Positions 36,761 through 48,796 of a DNA stretch of 64,000 bases are shown piece after piece (within the stretch, counting starts at the first letter, position 1; each line of letters starts with the position of its first letter). Origin of the DNA: Strongylocentrotus droebachiensis. Taxonomy: Eukaryota; Echinodermata; Echinoidea; Camarodonta; Strongylocentrotidae. The stretch spans positions 177,697 to 241,696 of the forward strand of contig JAVYIG010002534.1 in the NCBI GenBank assembly GCA_035222895.1. The letters are read 5' to 3'. The notes under the pieces are model-generated. The model was not told where the DNA came from. It saw only the letters and a program-made list of their open reading frames with translations, and searched no databases. Both the position numbers and the translations under genes were made by a program.

Positions 36761-37260
36761 TAATCCCTGCATCAGTAAATGTCTCATACGTATTTTGAAT
36801 AACACCATAAGTTGTCCATATCCTTTGACTCGGACCAACTTACCACGATCAAAATACCACGACCTTTCACCGACCCAGTTTAATACTAAGCGTATCTTCC
36901 GAATATCAGGGGCGGATCAAGGATTTGCCAAAGGGGAGGGGGAAGCAGAAATGTATTGAATTGAAGTGTATTGAAGTGCTAAGCCTTTACCCTGTTGGCC
37001 CCGGAAAAAATTGAACCTTAGAGTCAAGTTTAAACGCGGGCTTCCTGGTCGGCGTAATTAGTCCCGCAGCATTAAATATCCCGTAAATATTTAACTTACA
37101 CCATCAGTTATCCATACCCTCTAGCTTGGACCACCTTGCCCAGATTAAGTGAACACGACCTTCTACTGACCAAGTCTTACTCAGCGTAACCGCCATAAGT
37201 CAGGGGCCGATCCAGGATTTTTCCGAAAGGGGGGCGTGAAATGTACGAAATTGCGAGCGC
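36725..37260. repeat. Direct duplication of about 190 bp with MITE-like ends
   Basis: Copies at about 36730-36920 and 37030-37215 share 'gggcttcct.gt.ggcgt', 'acaccat.agtt.tccata' and 'acgacctt'. Each runs into CAGGGGC(G/C)GATC(A/C)AGGATTT, which resembles a hAT-type MITE end. Confidence 0.6.
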
Positions 37261-37305
37261 GAAGTGCGTAGCCTTTACGGCCCAGGGTCCGGATATTATA
37301 GATAC

Positions 37306-37812
37306 ACTGTCGCTCAAATAGTTGGAATATTTTTGTTTTACCCCAATTTATGGAATTATTTTAAAAATAATTTTAAAATAATAGATCTAGATAATAGTAT
37401 ACATTCTCAGATTGTATTGAATAATAATTTGACAATGTGTGTTTTGCGTGACTGCTAAAGCATGCGTATGCTACTATGCTTATCAACCAGGGGACCTACG
37501 CCCTTAAGCCATAACTGACAATAATGATGATTAATGCCTCACAATAGGGTACTAATAAAGCACATCGACACGGTTTTGATCCTGGAGCCTCACAGTTACG
37601 AGGCCATTGATTTGCCACTGAATCATAACGGTACGCAACAGAGGCTAGCATAGGGGGGGGGGGCAGCCCCCACAAACAAACAAACAAAGCAAATGCATTG
37701 AATTATCAATAATTCATTACATTTTGCCCCGAACCCCAACATAAACAGGTCCTCTGTGTGGCCATGCCTGGAACCAACTATAGTGGTTGATATGTAGTAG
37801 TTGCTTAACAGT
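37306..37812. mobile_element. Linear relative of the foldback element, carrying a reverse SINE
   Basis: Starts ACTGTCGCTCAAATAGTTGG and is colinear with the left arm of the 48.8-kb foldback element ('ttttaccccaattta', 'tagatctagata', 'tttgcgtgactgct', then a SINE body on minus at about 37480-37625, then 'gaattatcaataattcattacattttgcccc', 'ctctgtgtggccatgcc'). It ends near ACAGT. This single-arm form indicates how the palindromic form arose. Confidence 0.65.
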
Positions 37813-39389
37813 ATGCATAACATAAGTATGGAGGTCTTTTTTTGCTACATGATAACCGCATTGTGACTTGTATTAAATAATTTCATACGATAATACTATA
37901 ATAAAGTAAACGATTGACAAACTCACCACTTGAGAAATTGATGGTAGCACAGGAATCACCTCTCACCTCTTTAAAGGCTACAAAAGAGCAACATTCGTAT
38001 TTATATTTCAATTGTGTACCTAATGGCACCGCACAGGAATATAATTAGAGAGGAACATGAAGAGTTTGACATGCAATAGTAAGAAAGTCAAAGCCTCGGG
38101 GAAATAAAGATTTCGCAATACAATTCAAAGGAAGTGAGAGCAACGAATACATTGCCAATGTTATGCCAGTGGAAGTGTAGAGGAACTCAATATTTACGCA
38201 ATGTCTTTTACAAAGTGCTCAGTAAGAACACAGTACATATATTGTGTAATATTTAAAGAAAGAGATCGTTATTGTGCATTGAGCAAAGTCTAATATTTTG
38301 TTTATAAGTAGATCTATAGAAAAGAAATGTAGCACAAATGATTCAATTTAATTGTACACGATTGTTTATATATGATTTAATTTATTAACATGCACAAGGA
38401 CCGTGAAAGGAATTAAACGACAGCGGCCTTCAAAGACAGGTGGTCGTTATAGACTGGTGGTCTTTCTTTACAGGTCGATGAATGGGAATACATTTTATGC
38501 TTTATTAGATTCAGGAGGATGTCTAAAAACTTGTACACGTACTTTTGTAAACTTAAAGTACATGGATGATACATAAACACATACAACTAGCAATTGATCA
38601 TAACCCTTGTAAAATGTGATGTTTGTTGTATTTTGGTAACTCAAGAATGATAGTTTGCTGGTTAGATTAGCGCCTTTGTTAAATAAGTTTAGATGTACGC
38701 TTTGATATGCAACATTCTCATGCAACATAAATCTGAACATTTAATTGTTTTAATACTTGAATTTAAACGATGAGAAAAATAGGTAAGGGTATGAATAGTC
38801 TAGTTGTTGACCGTACATGTAAATGTTTTATATACATGCATAATTAAAATCACAATGACAACCGTTTACTAAATTGGCCCTGGAGCAGGGCAAACTCACT
38901 GGTTGGCACGTTCCTGATCGCCACACCTTTGTTGAGTTCAAATTTGTTTGGAACCAGCACCTTGACCACTAAGCCAGTATGACGTCATACTGTATAAAAT
39001 GAATGGTCTTCTGATAGATAACACGATTATATGAGTTATTACATTAATAGTATTTTCAATTATATTCATTTTCCACACACACAAATAACAATGAAACAAA
39101 ATATATACATACAAGATAAGCTCATGTAACACTACAAATGGTATTGTACATTTCAAAGAATACACAAAGAATACTAATCCACCGAAAAAGCAACAATATG
39201 ACACATGAACATTATTAAAACAACGATAACATTTGAACTGTTAAAGAAGATTAGTTATTGCGAGTAGTTTGTGGACTGGGATACTACATAATAAAACGAT
39301 CTTCATTGTGTGAGTGAATGAAATGGACAAAAAGAACAAATACTTCAAGTTATTTTTTATTATATATCATCACTTATATCAACCTACAC
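37813..39389. other. Unit C pre-array intergenic region
   Basis: Colinear with 46000-46560 plus 48580-50020 (ignoring insertions there), for example 'ctacatgataacc', 'gtcaaagcctcggggaaata' and 'caggtcgatgaatgggaatac'. 38557-38560 (AAAGTACATGG) is the empty site for the foldback insertion. No gene is seen. Confidence 0.6.
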
Positions 39390-40990
39390 AACACCGATTA
39401 ATATATATCTCATATGATAATTAGCAATGAACGAAGTTAAATCTTACAATGCTTTAAATTATCATGCTATGTACATTTCGTGAGCATTCTTGTAAATGTG
39501 AATAGTTTCTTGATACATGTAGATTCATCATCATCATCATCATCATCGTCATAATTATCCTCATGACCTTGCAGCATTTTTACATTACTTGTTCTCATAC
39601 TTGTTTGATAGATACATGTATTCATCAGCATGTCTCAAAGAAAATAAAAACAAATCAACCATTTCAAAATTGCAAGTAATCAGTATAATCTACATGTGAT
39701 AATTGCGATGACAAACTATATAGCTTAAATGTATTTCAATTACTTTATCTGTTCTATTAAATTACATAACAAAGAATGATATTTTCCAAAGTGAAATTAT
39801 AAATCATCAATAATATAATGTACATAATTATACTGGATATTATGATGATATGTACACATCATGAGCGTGTCTTAAATGTTAACATTGTATTAATATAATA
39901 ATGAAACTTGGCTCTATTTAATATTATTAAATCTAACATATATACTTCTTGAATACTATGTATCAACATATCTCATAACAAAATGAAAACAAATTAAAAC
40001 ATCAAAGGCTGCAGAAACTTTAGTTATATGCAGCTATTTACATGTTCTGAGTGTGTTAGATGAATCAATCTGAAAGTCATTTTATTTGTATAGCATCGCT
40101 TCTAACAAACTGCAAACAAAAATTAAGATATCTCGTCGTAAACTGATAATGTGATATCAACAACAAAATAGTTGAATCATACAAATACTAGGAATTATGT
40201 TGCTGTGTACATGTTTGAGTATACTTGTAATGTGAATGATTTCGTAACAAATAACAAGAATTTGCAGCTCAGTTGACCAATCATTCTTTTTAAAATACCT
40301 GTTTAGTACACAAATCAACATATCTCATAGCAGAATGGGAAGAAACAAAAATCGAAAATTGCCCCAAAATAGTATTATGCAGCTATTTACATGTTATAAG
40401 TATGTTAGATGACAGAAGGGTGCAACCTATTTAACGTTGTAGCATTTGCCTTTCAAAAATTACATATCAAAAGTGCACATGTTAATTCTGAAATCAATAG
40501 TGTTGAATCTTACAAATACCTTCTTTTGTACATCTATGTACAAATCATGAGCATACTTGTAATAGATAAGGACACTTGCAACATTATTGATTGTTATATT
40601 ATTCATACATTCTTCCAAGGAATTTTTTGTGGATATACATGTATCAACATTACTCATGGCAAATTTATAAATTAAGCAAATTGAATCATACAACAACAGG
40701 AAGTCAGTATAATACAGCTGTTTACAAGTTGTGAGTATGTTCAAAGACAAAACTGTGAAACCTATTTCATTATTTTAGCATCGCTTTTGAGGAACGACAC
40801 ATTAATAACAAAAAGTGTCATAGAATATTCATAAAATAACAACGTTAAATCTTACAGATACTGGTTATTATGCAGCTATATACATGTTTACATGTTCTGA
40901 GCATATTTAAAATGCATATTCCTGCATGATAGATTACAATGCCATGCAATCTAAAGCATGCTATTTTAAACGGTTTGTTAAAGATATCGA
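39390..40990. repeat. AT-rich dimeric tandem array, copy 3
   Basis: Motif positions near 39465, 39842, 40030, 40200, 40379, 40532, 40716 and 40872. After the first gap the spacing is 188, 170, 179, 153, 184, 156, the same alternation as array 1. A (ATC)n insertion at 39527-39556 accounts for part of the first gap; the same microsatellite position is seen in array 4 (53830-53860). Confidence 0.75.
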
Positions 40991-42750
40991 CAAGACAAAA
41001 GATGTATCATTAAATTTGTTATCAGTAGTATAATTGGTAGAAAGTGTTTTGGCCTGCTACCCCCCCCCCCCTCCCCACACACTCGTCAAAAAAAGTATAT
41101 ATCTGGTTAAATCATGACTATAAAACACATATGATTTGATTTCTCTATCTGAAAAAAAAGATAAATAACTTTTAAACGAATATACCTATACATGTACCTA
41201 GTGTAATACAGCTATGTACATGAACCTATAAATGAGCGTGTATCATGTAAATGTTGTGTTTTTCTAAACCATATAAGAACAGTAACATAGTATAGAGTCA
41301 TAATTTACTCCCTTTTTACTCTAAACTGATTACATCAGTGTAGTATATTAACATTCCTTCATTGTTTTAAGATATTTCCGTTCAAAAGTAAATATTCATG
41401 TAATATATTAACATATCTCTCAATCGCAAAATTACAAGAGTACAAGAAAACAAATTAGATCTTACCAATGTTCCTTAATTTACCAATGTTCCTTAATTTA
41501 CATGTACAAGTTATGTGTTAATCATTTAAAGGGATCCCCTTAAGCATGTGTGACGTGGACAGTTTCTTGATAGATAGGAAGGTTATGCAACCTTTTTCTT
41601 TTATTTGGTAACATTTATCTTATCCTAATTCTTTGTTGATAGGTGACAGATCATATGACATTATGAAGAAGAAAGCTACAAGATCGATAGGGATGGATGA
41701 ATAATTAAAGAAGGTTTTCTTGTGTGGACTGACCTCAAGAGAATACAATGAACTAAAGCAACATGTAACACAGAAAATTGTTAAATGTCTAAGTTTGAAT
41801 CTTTTTTAATCTTGATATAATGCACGAATTAACAAATGTTATGAGCTAATGTGGTGTAAAAAGTATCTTGGCAGATCAGGAAACTCTGTATCGTATTGCA
41901 TTATTAAAGTATTTCAATAAAAGTCATTTATCTTCTCCTAAAGTCACTATGATTTTAATTCCATTTTTGCAATTGTGTATTTCCTCTTGCTTGTTATATT
42001 GTACTTGCACAAACCTGACTAGAACCTGGTTATGGTAATAGAAATTGTACTTTAATGCACATCCTTGCATTGCTTCACTTTTCTTATAAAAAAGAAATGA
42101 TTGCAACAATTTATTTATTAATGGGACAATTGTTTATCCTGTATATATTATAATAATTATATATAATCTAGTTACATGTGATAACAAACATATTCAGATT
42201 TACATGTAATTATTGTGATGCTAGTGGTGATAGCCATATCAGTTGTACATGTACATACATGTAAATACAAAGTGCATATGGAAAATTATAATCAAACCTG
42301 ATTTGAATTAGATTAATAAAAGTGATATATAGATTTTCTCTCGTTTTTTGTATTCTATTATTCATAGTACACACTTGGCTTGAACCTGATTATGGTGATT
42401 GTAATTGTACTCATGCAAAATTCATATATTGCTATAGTTTTCCTTGAAATAAAGAAATGATAACGATTCATTTTTTTCATGTGGAAAGTGTTTATCCTGT
42501 TTATATATGTACATGTTATAAGACACAATAAAGATATGCATGTCATTATTCGGATGCTAGTGATGACATCATGTCATCCTATCCTAGGAACTTAACATGT
42601 TGGAACCATGATCAAATGAGGGTTTTCTAGTCAGGAAAGATTGAAGCGAAATAAGTACATCAAGATAATATTTTGTAAATGTCATGTGTTTATATACATG
42701 CATTTGTATACGTAGTGAACATGGACAAATGTATTCAAAGGGGATACGAT
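40991..42750. other. 3' flank of gene C
   Basis: Colinear with 24540-26237 and 55240-56537. Contains a C run near 41060 and a 21-bp direct duplication at about 41464-41505 ('accaatgttccttaattta'). An AATAAA at 42531-42526 (minus) is a candidate poly(A) signal about 220 bp past the stop. No gene is seen. Confidence 0.5.
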
Positions 42751-44580
42751 TTAGAGGATAAATCGGTTTTTGAATACGAGAATGTTGTCTCCATCGCAAG
42801 CAAAAAGTTTCCCTGATGACGTCATCACCACCCGAGATGATAAAAGGTGACACTCCCTATCCTCCAGTGAGTCCAGTTCTATTGATAGAGGGAATGATGC
42901 TACTCTTCTCTTCTCGATGTCATCCCCGCTCATCACCTGATCAATCACACACGTATCATACTCCTCATCTGATGATACGACGTATAGGTCGTCTGTCAAA
43001 GGATCGATGCAGGCATTCAGGATGGCATCACTGTGGGGGATTTCCCTTTGAGCACCCTGTCTGTCGATAATCAACACTCTGTGATCTGCTGGTGAGGGTT
43101 GAGCGATGATGTGACCTGATGATAGTACACCGCGCATCAATATTATGTGTTTACATGCGATGGTATTCATGATCTTACCATCAGCTGGGTTGATGACGTA
43201 TATCTTAGACTGACCTCCCTCAGCAGCGATGATCATCCCAACCTGGTCAACATCTACATCAACCCTTGTGTCATCACGCGTTGTGTTTCTTGGTATTGTG
43301 ACGTCATTGACGTGCTTCCATCGTCTGTCATACACACTGATGCATCCTGTCAAACTGTCCCCTGTACACCCATCACTGTATCTACCGCATACTACCTTGC
43401 TATCATTCAGGAATGCACAGGAAGAAACCAATGATGTATCACTACCTGTTATCACTCTCTGATTGTCTTTAGCGTTCATATCGAACATGCATGTATGACA
43501 GTCATCTATATTTGTGATGATTACATTGCATTCATCAATGCATCCTACAATGGTTGGCGATGTGAATGTATCTTTAACTTCAATTGTATCAATGAGCATC
43601 CACTCCCCATCATACCCATATATCCTCCCATCATACTCTTTTCTCATAGCACCCTTCACAAACCTCACACCTGATATGGCCCCAGTGATTTGTTTCACCT
43701 CACCCTCATTCAGTGGTTTCTTTAGTTCTTCACTCACTGATGTAATCACACGATGCCCGTCTTTGATGACATTTTCATCGTTTTCGAGTAATGTATCGAT
43801 TGTCTGTATTGTAGTCTCAGTGGTTTTTGTGTCATCTTGCCATGATATCTCCAACTTACCAATCTTTATTTCTTTCTCTTCAGCGATGTTCTTAATGTCT
43901 GTTTGAAGACCATGTTGTTTATTGTCGATAGGTTCTCGTCTTTGCTCTGCATTTGAACGGTTTAATTCAAGTCGTTTTTCTCTCTCTTCATCGTTCTTTC
44001 GAATCTTTTCATTGAACTTCTTAATCTCCTCGAGAAGTTTCTGATTCTTCTCATCAATCTCATGGTTGATTTTTGTAGCATCCTCCTTCTCTCTGTCTTT
44101 GACTGTTTGGATCGCCTCATTGATTACCGAATCTACTTCACCTTTCAAAGCTTGTAGATGGGCGTCGGCGTCGTTCCTGCACTGACGAATCTTATCTCCA
44201 TAAACTCGACAAAGCTTTAATTTGTCCTTTGCCTTTTCTTTCAAATCGTTTAGTTTTGCATTATTTTCCATGATCGCGCCCGTTATATCCTGTCGCACGC
44301 AAGACTGCTCAGAATGATCTATCATTGCGCCTACATAACACACAGCTTCACCATGTGTTTTACAATATAGTTTGATTTCTTCATCATGCTTCTTACAATA
44401 AAGCTTGGGCCCACCCTGTCTTGCTTTTTCGGTGCATCCTTCTTTTAGGACGCAGTCATCGCAAAGCTTCTTTTTCTCGTTCACGTAGTACGAAACATAC
44501 GTGAATGCCTCGTAGTTCTCTCCTTCACAGATGTCTTCTATAGAACTTAAGTTGGCCGCCATGCTGATCAGAGTAAAGAC
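42751..44580 (-). CDS. B-box/coiled-coil/propeller-like protein, copy C (intact frame, RING-less TRIM-like)
   Basis: The ATG at 44562 (CAGCATGGCGGCC, A at -3) to the stop at 42751-42753 gives 603 residues in one exon. The inferred acceptor AG is 44581-44582. Residues 1-92 are the B-box-like zinc region, about 95-265 a K/E/D-rich coiled coil, and about 295-603 a beta-rich half with repeated features (YDGRIYGYDGEW, ISVYDRRWKHVNDV, ADGKIMNTI, NILVFKN) suggesting a propeller like those of TRIM2/3/71-type proteins. Odd points: Tyr17 replaces the first-finger Cys, and Gly78 replaces a B-box Cys (C75-Y-V-G78), while C56, H59, C67, H70, C75, H83 and C88 remain. So this longest copy may no longer fold its B-box normally. 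The upstream part of the open frame (to 45069) is only translated (CT)n and is excluded. Function is unproven; a cytoplasmic sensing or scaffold role is an inference. Confidence 0.8.
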   Translation of the reverse strand, partial: VFTLISMAANLSSIEDICEGENYEAFTYVSYYVNEKKKLCDDCVLKEGCTEKARQGGPKLYCKKHDEEIKLYCKTHGEAVCYVGAMIDHSEQSCVRQDITGAIMENNAKLNDLKEKAKDKLKLCRVYGDKIRQCRNDADAHLQALKGEVDSVINEAIQTVKDREKEDATKINHEIDEKNQKLLEEIKKFNEKIRKNDEEREKRLELNRSNAEQRREPIDNKQHGLQTDIKNIAEEKEIKIGKLEISWQDDTKTTETTIQTIDTLLENDENVIKDGHRVITSVSEELKKPLNEGEVKQITGAISGVRFVKGAMRKEYDGRIYGYDGEWMLIDTIEVKDTFTSPTIVGCIDECNVIITNIDDCHTCMFDMNAKDNQRVITGSDTSLVSSCAFLNDSKVVCGRYSDGCTGDSLTGCISVYDRRWKHVNDVTIPRNTTRDDTRVDVDVDQVGMIIAAEGGQSKIYVINPADGKIMNTIACKHIILMRGVLSSGHIIAQPSPADHRVLIIDRQGAQREIPHSDAILNACIDPLTDDLYVVSSDEEYDTCVIDQVMSGDDIEKRRVASFPLSIELDSLEDRECHLLSSRVVMTSSGKLFACDGDNILVFKNRFIL

Positions 44581-45062
44581 CTGTAAACGAGGATAAGAAC
44601 GATTCACCAGAGAGAAGTGTGTGTGAGAGAGAGAGAGAGAGACATCATGAGAGGTTTGGAGAGAGGAGGAAATGGAGAGAGGAGGAAGTGGAGAGAGAGA
44701 GAGAGGGGGAGGGAGAAAGAGAGAGAGAGAGAGAGGGCGAAGGAGAGGTTCAGGGGACGGGGAGGGAGAGATAGGGGGAGAAGGAACGGAGAGAGAAGAA
44801 GAGATAAGAAGGGAGAAGAAGATAGGAAGGTGGGGAGAGAGCAGGAGAGAGGAAAGCAGGATGAGGGAAGGAGGGATAGAGGAAGGAAGAGAGACGAAGG
44901 GGTAGCCAGGGGATAGGGAAAGATCGGAGGAAGGAAGGGGGAGAGCAAAAGTGAAAAAGAAAGGATAGTGGAAGATTGGGGAGTGAAGGAGATGGAGAAA
45001 TAGAGGGAGGTATAGAGAAAGAAAAGAAAGGAGAGACGAAGCGAGGGAAAGAGAAGACAGTG
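44581..45062 (-). repeat. Polypurine tract and inferred splice acceptor of copy C
   Basis: The minus strand ends CCTCGTTTACAG followed by exon sequence GTCTTTACTCTGATCAGC and the ATG. About 480 bp of nearly pure A/G on the plus strand follows, the longest of the four tracts. Confidence 0.65.
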
Positions 45063-46913
45063 ACCTCAAATAGTCATATTACTTTGTACAAGTTTGTTTT
45101 AATGTTAATGGATGGCAGTGTATTTCCACAGGTGAAATTTGAAATAGATTGACAATTTGAAATTAAAAGTTATTTGTATCATTCATCTAAACAATCACTT
45201 GTGTGATCTTAAATTGTGAGGATTTGCATCGGCAACAACCATCGATAACTTTAATTTGTATTAAGGGAAATTAATAGTTTATTTCAGTCTAAGTTATCAA
45301 AATGTAAATTATACATGCATTGCCCAAAACATTTGTTCTTTCTACAGGCTTTCTCTTGATTAGACAGAAGGGAACTAATATATTTATTAATATTATTTGT
45401 ATAAATCATAATAATTGACCAAATTAGTCATTTTCTAGCAAAATGTATTCTTGTTCTTTACATAGATTTAGGATTGTGTGCGCGATCGTATAGCGATATT
45501 ATGATTTGATTTTATAAAGTGGCCAAAACATGTCGAGCAATGTATGTTGCGCTTTATAACTGCAAAGAGGAGCTGCTACATTATATTGAATACATTTTGC
45601 ATTAGAGTGGAATAAGCTCTTTAATTGTGTTTTCAAACCAATATTATACTGTGTTTTATAGATCGCGTTAACGACCACACACGGTGCATTATTACATCAA
45701 AACAGTGCGTACTCCCAAAACAGCGTACCCAACTTTGAAAGCTTCTGATTATAACCAATGTGACCTTGAATAATATTTCACGGGGGGAAGGGGCACGAGC
45801 CCTCTTGTTCACTTCGTAGCTACGCCACTTCATCTTGTAAATATAGCGGTGCATAAAGCTTCTTTTCTGTTAAATAAAATAATACTGGAGTTCATGGAAG
45901 GAACTTAATATCTCAGATTGATGAACATGTATATACATTGGCTTTTGTAGTTGTAGTTTGGATGTTAGAGAAACTTATGCTAAGAAGTATACATAATATA
46001 GTATGCATATCTTACTGGCTACATGATAACCCCATTATGACCTGTATGTAATAATTTTATACTGCAGGTTCTAACATAACTAAAATAATGGTAAACTTAC
46101 CCCTTGACAAACGTATGGTAGCACAGGAATGAACTCTGTAAAGGCCACAGTACAGCAATATTCGTATTAAATATTTTAATATTTACCTAATCATGGCACA
46201 TGAATATCATTAGAGCGGGACATGAATAGTTTATATGCAATAGTAAGAAAGTCAAAGCCTCGGGGAAATAAAGATTTCGCAATATTTTTTCAAAGGAAGT
46301 GAGAGCAACGAAAGTTCTGCCAGCGGAAGACCAGACAAACTGAATATGTGTGCAATGCGTTTGGAATAAGTGCTCAGTAGAGTCCACATAGGAGCAATAT
46401 TCATGAAGAGTTCAACATGCAATAGTCAGAAATTCAAAGCCTCGGGGAAATAGCGATTTCGCAATATTTTTTTTGGAAGAAAATTTGAAACTTCCTTTAA
46501 ATGAAAAAAGAGGAGCTGAATATGTGAAGCAATGCCTTTGAAATAAGTGCTCAATATTTATATTTGAATGACAACCCCTTCATCGACAGTATGCAGTGAT
46601 TGTAAAATCCAAGTTCAAGAAATAAACGAGAAGATGCTAGTCTTGTTTTTTCTTGGGATATATAATTTGGCTCAGAAATATCATTAGAGTGGCACACAAA
46701 CAGTTCAACATGCTAAAGTGACAAAGGCTATTAAATGGGGAAAAAAGCAACTGCGCAAGGATTTTCAAAGGATGTTTAAAAATTTTGTTTTGTTTGAGTG
46801 ATAACAATAGACTTTACCAATTCCTCACTTGCTGTAATGGATTGACGCGTCTGGGAAATTGATATAATCTGTTGACATGAAATCCTGTTCAAGTATGGTG
46901 GCCCTGCAGTTAA
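45063..46913. other. 5'-side flank of unit C
   Basis: No gene is seen. Includes the shared 'gagcaatgtatg..gcgctttataactgcaa' (about 45537) and a degenerate direct duplication of about 192 bp (46205-46395, 46396-46560, weaker 46680-46780) carrying TCAAAGCCTCGGGGAAATA. Confidence 0.5.
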
Positions 46914-48303
46914 CCCTAATAAGTCCGGGCTATTTGAGGTCTTAATGCGGCCGGTGGGTGGGGAGGGGTGGGGGGGGGGGGGGTGGGGGTGGTGGGATTA
47001 TGCTCCCCCTAAGATCTCGGCCAAGGAATGTCCAATTAATGTGAAAATTAGCATGGTGATATATTGAAGTATAATGAATAAGATGGTAATGTTTATTTTA
47101 TTTTATGTTTATTTATTTATTTATTTGTTATGAATGATTTTATGACAATATGCATTTTTTTTTGGGAAATATACTTACAATACAATTCAATACAATACAG
47201 CCATTTCTAAAGCGCTCTTACAAACTAAAGGTTGTTTCACAGCGCTTTACATAATAAATTATCGAATAATTTGTTGATCATGGTCAAAGAGGATAGTTTA
47301 GAGATATTTTTGGAAGACATCCAGAGAAAGAGATAATCCAATAAAACGTGGAAGCTCATTCCAGAGTCGAGAAGCCCATGCATGGGAAGCACTGTCGCAA
47401 GCTTTAGAGTATGTTCGAGGAACGTGTAGCAGGGTGCTGTCAGTACAAGAGCGAAGGCCAGAACGAGCAGATTGCAGGATACGATGAGAGAGTTGAGATA
47501 CATTGGAGCTTTGTTTTGGATGCACTTGTAGACAACCGTCGGGATCTTTATTACACAATGCGTTGCTTGCTTGGAAGCCAATGTAGTTCTTTAAGCAACG
47601 GGATGACATGATCGTGCTTATATACGGGCCAATAAGATCAGCTTTGCTCCACGATTCTGTATCTTCTGGAGACGCTGTATTTGTGATGACTTGATCCTAT
47701 ACAATAATGAATTGGCATAGTCAAGACGAGACAACACAATAGCTCGGACAGCATGCTCACATGCTTTCGCATCTACGAAAGGTCTGATACGAGCTATATT
47801 TGATAGGTGGTAGTGAAGTCCACGACAGAGGGATGACACGTGACGATCCATCTTGAGTGCTGAATTAAAATCCACACCAAGACTTTTTGCAGCAAATGTT
47901 GGATTGATTGAGAGGCCAGAAATCGACAGTTTGACATCAGACACATACTGCCGTGCTTGTGGGGTATATACTACAATAAACTCAGTCTTGTCACAATTTA
48001 ACTTAAACCTATCAAACGCCATCCATTCCTGTAGATACTCAACACAGCTTGATAAAGATGAAAGAGCATGTATGGTTCACATTTGGGAGAATGACATATT
48101 TTGATTGACATGTGATGACATTTTTTCACCTAACACCCGAACCATAGGTCCGCCCATAACAAATTTGGTATCAAAATGTGCGGGAGACATGAGTAAAAAA
48201 ATCACTAAATGTCAGGGCTAAAGGTTCAGGGGTTGTGATGCAGCGGCAAAAATTCGACAGGGGCAGGGGGGGGGGTGCATTATGGCTCCCGGCCATATTA
48301 GGG
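46914..48303. mobile_element. TTAA-flanked inverted-end element carrying a retrotransposon fragment
   Basis: TTAA at 46910-46913 and 48304-48307 flank a 1390-bp element that starts CCCTAATAAGTCCGGGC and ends GGCCATATTAGGG. TTAA duplication plus CCC ends fits piggyBac or Kolobok types; no transposase frame is seen. Both ends have G-rich tracts ('ggggtggggggggg' at 46965-46990 and 48262-48276). The centre is a CR1/L2-like fragment in minus orientation. Confidence 0.7.
47170..48066 (-). pseudogene. CR1/L2-like non-LTR retrotransposon, 5'-truncated 3' end with broken reverse transcriptase
   Basis: Minus-strand frames give the C-terminal part of a reverse transcriptase ORF: FKLNCDKTEFIVV near the start, KSLGVDFNSALKMDRHVSSL, LSRLDYANSLLYRI and IQRLQKIQNRGAKLI (47618-48066). 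At least two frame shifts follow, into VYKCIQNKAPMYLNSL and WASRLWNELPRFI (47237-47610). This order is typical of the CR1/L2/jockey group. The 3' end has 'gcgcttta' motifs and an imperfect ATTGT repeat tail (47180-47205). It is 5'-truncated at about 48066, as is usual for dead LINE copies. Confidence 0.8.
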
Positions 48304-48796
48304 TTAAACATGATAAAGAAGTGATCATTAAAGATCGTTAATCTCTAATCCTCTATAAAAGGATTTGTATTCTGCGCAATGTATTATATTGAATTGCTGG
48401 GTGTGTACAAATCGTCAATAGTGCATGATAGCCAGTGAACATTGAAATGTTGAGATGAATTAAATGTCTATAACAAAATTTGAATGTATTCATCATTATC
48501 CTATTGAAAATGTTTTGTGACATTTAATGGCAGGGATCTTTAATGACCTTTAACTAAATTCCCAAAGTATTTTGTACAGGGTGTAAAGTTATAGGAAAGA
48601 AATGTAGCGCATATGATTTGGTTTGATTGTACATGTTTGTTTATAATGATTTCTGTTATTAACCTGTATAAAGACCATGCATGGAATACACGGACAGTGA
48701 TCTTCAAAGGCAGGTGGTCTTTCTATACAGGTCGATGAATGGGAATACATCTCATGCTCTATTAGAGCCAGGAGGATGTCTAGAAGTTAAAGTACA
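48304..48796. other. Unit sequence between two insertions
   Basis: Continuation of the C-D unit flank, colinear with about 38230-38560. No gene is seen. Confidence 0.5.

Noticed and set aside
43147-43906. Plus-strand open frames opposite the B-box genes
   Set aside because: Antisense shadows that recur in every copy because the coding strand is conserved.
42751-45069. A 772-residue open frame containing copy C
   Set aside because: The first 169 residues are translated (CT)n repeat upstream of a conserved splice acceptor; the shared ATG at 44562 is the supported start.
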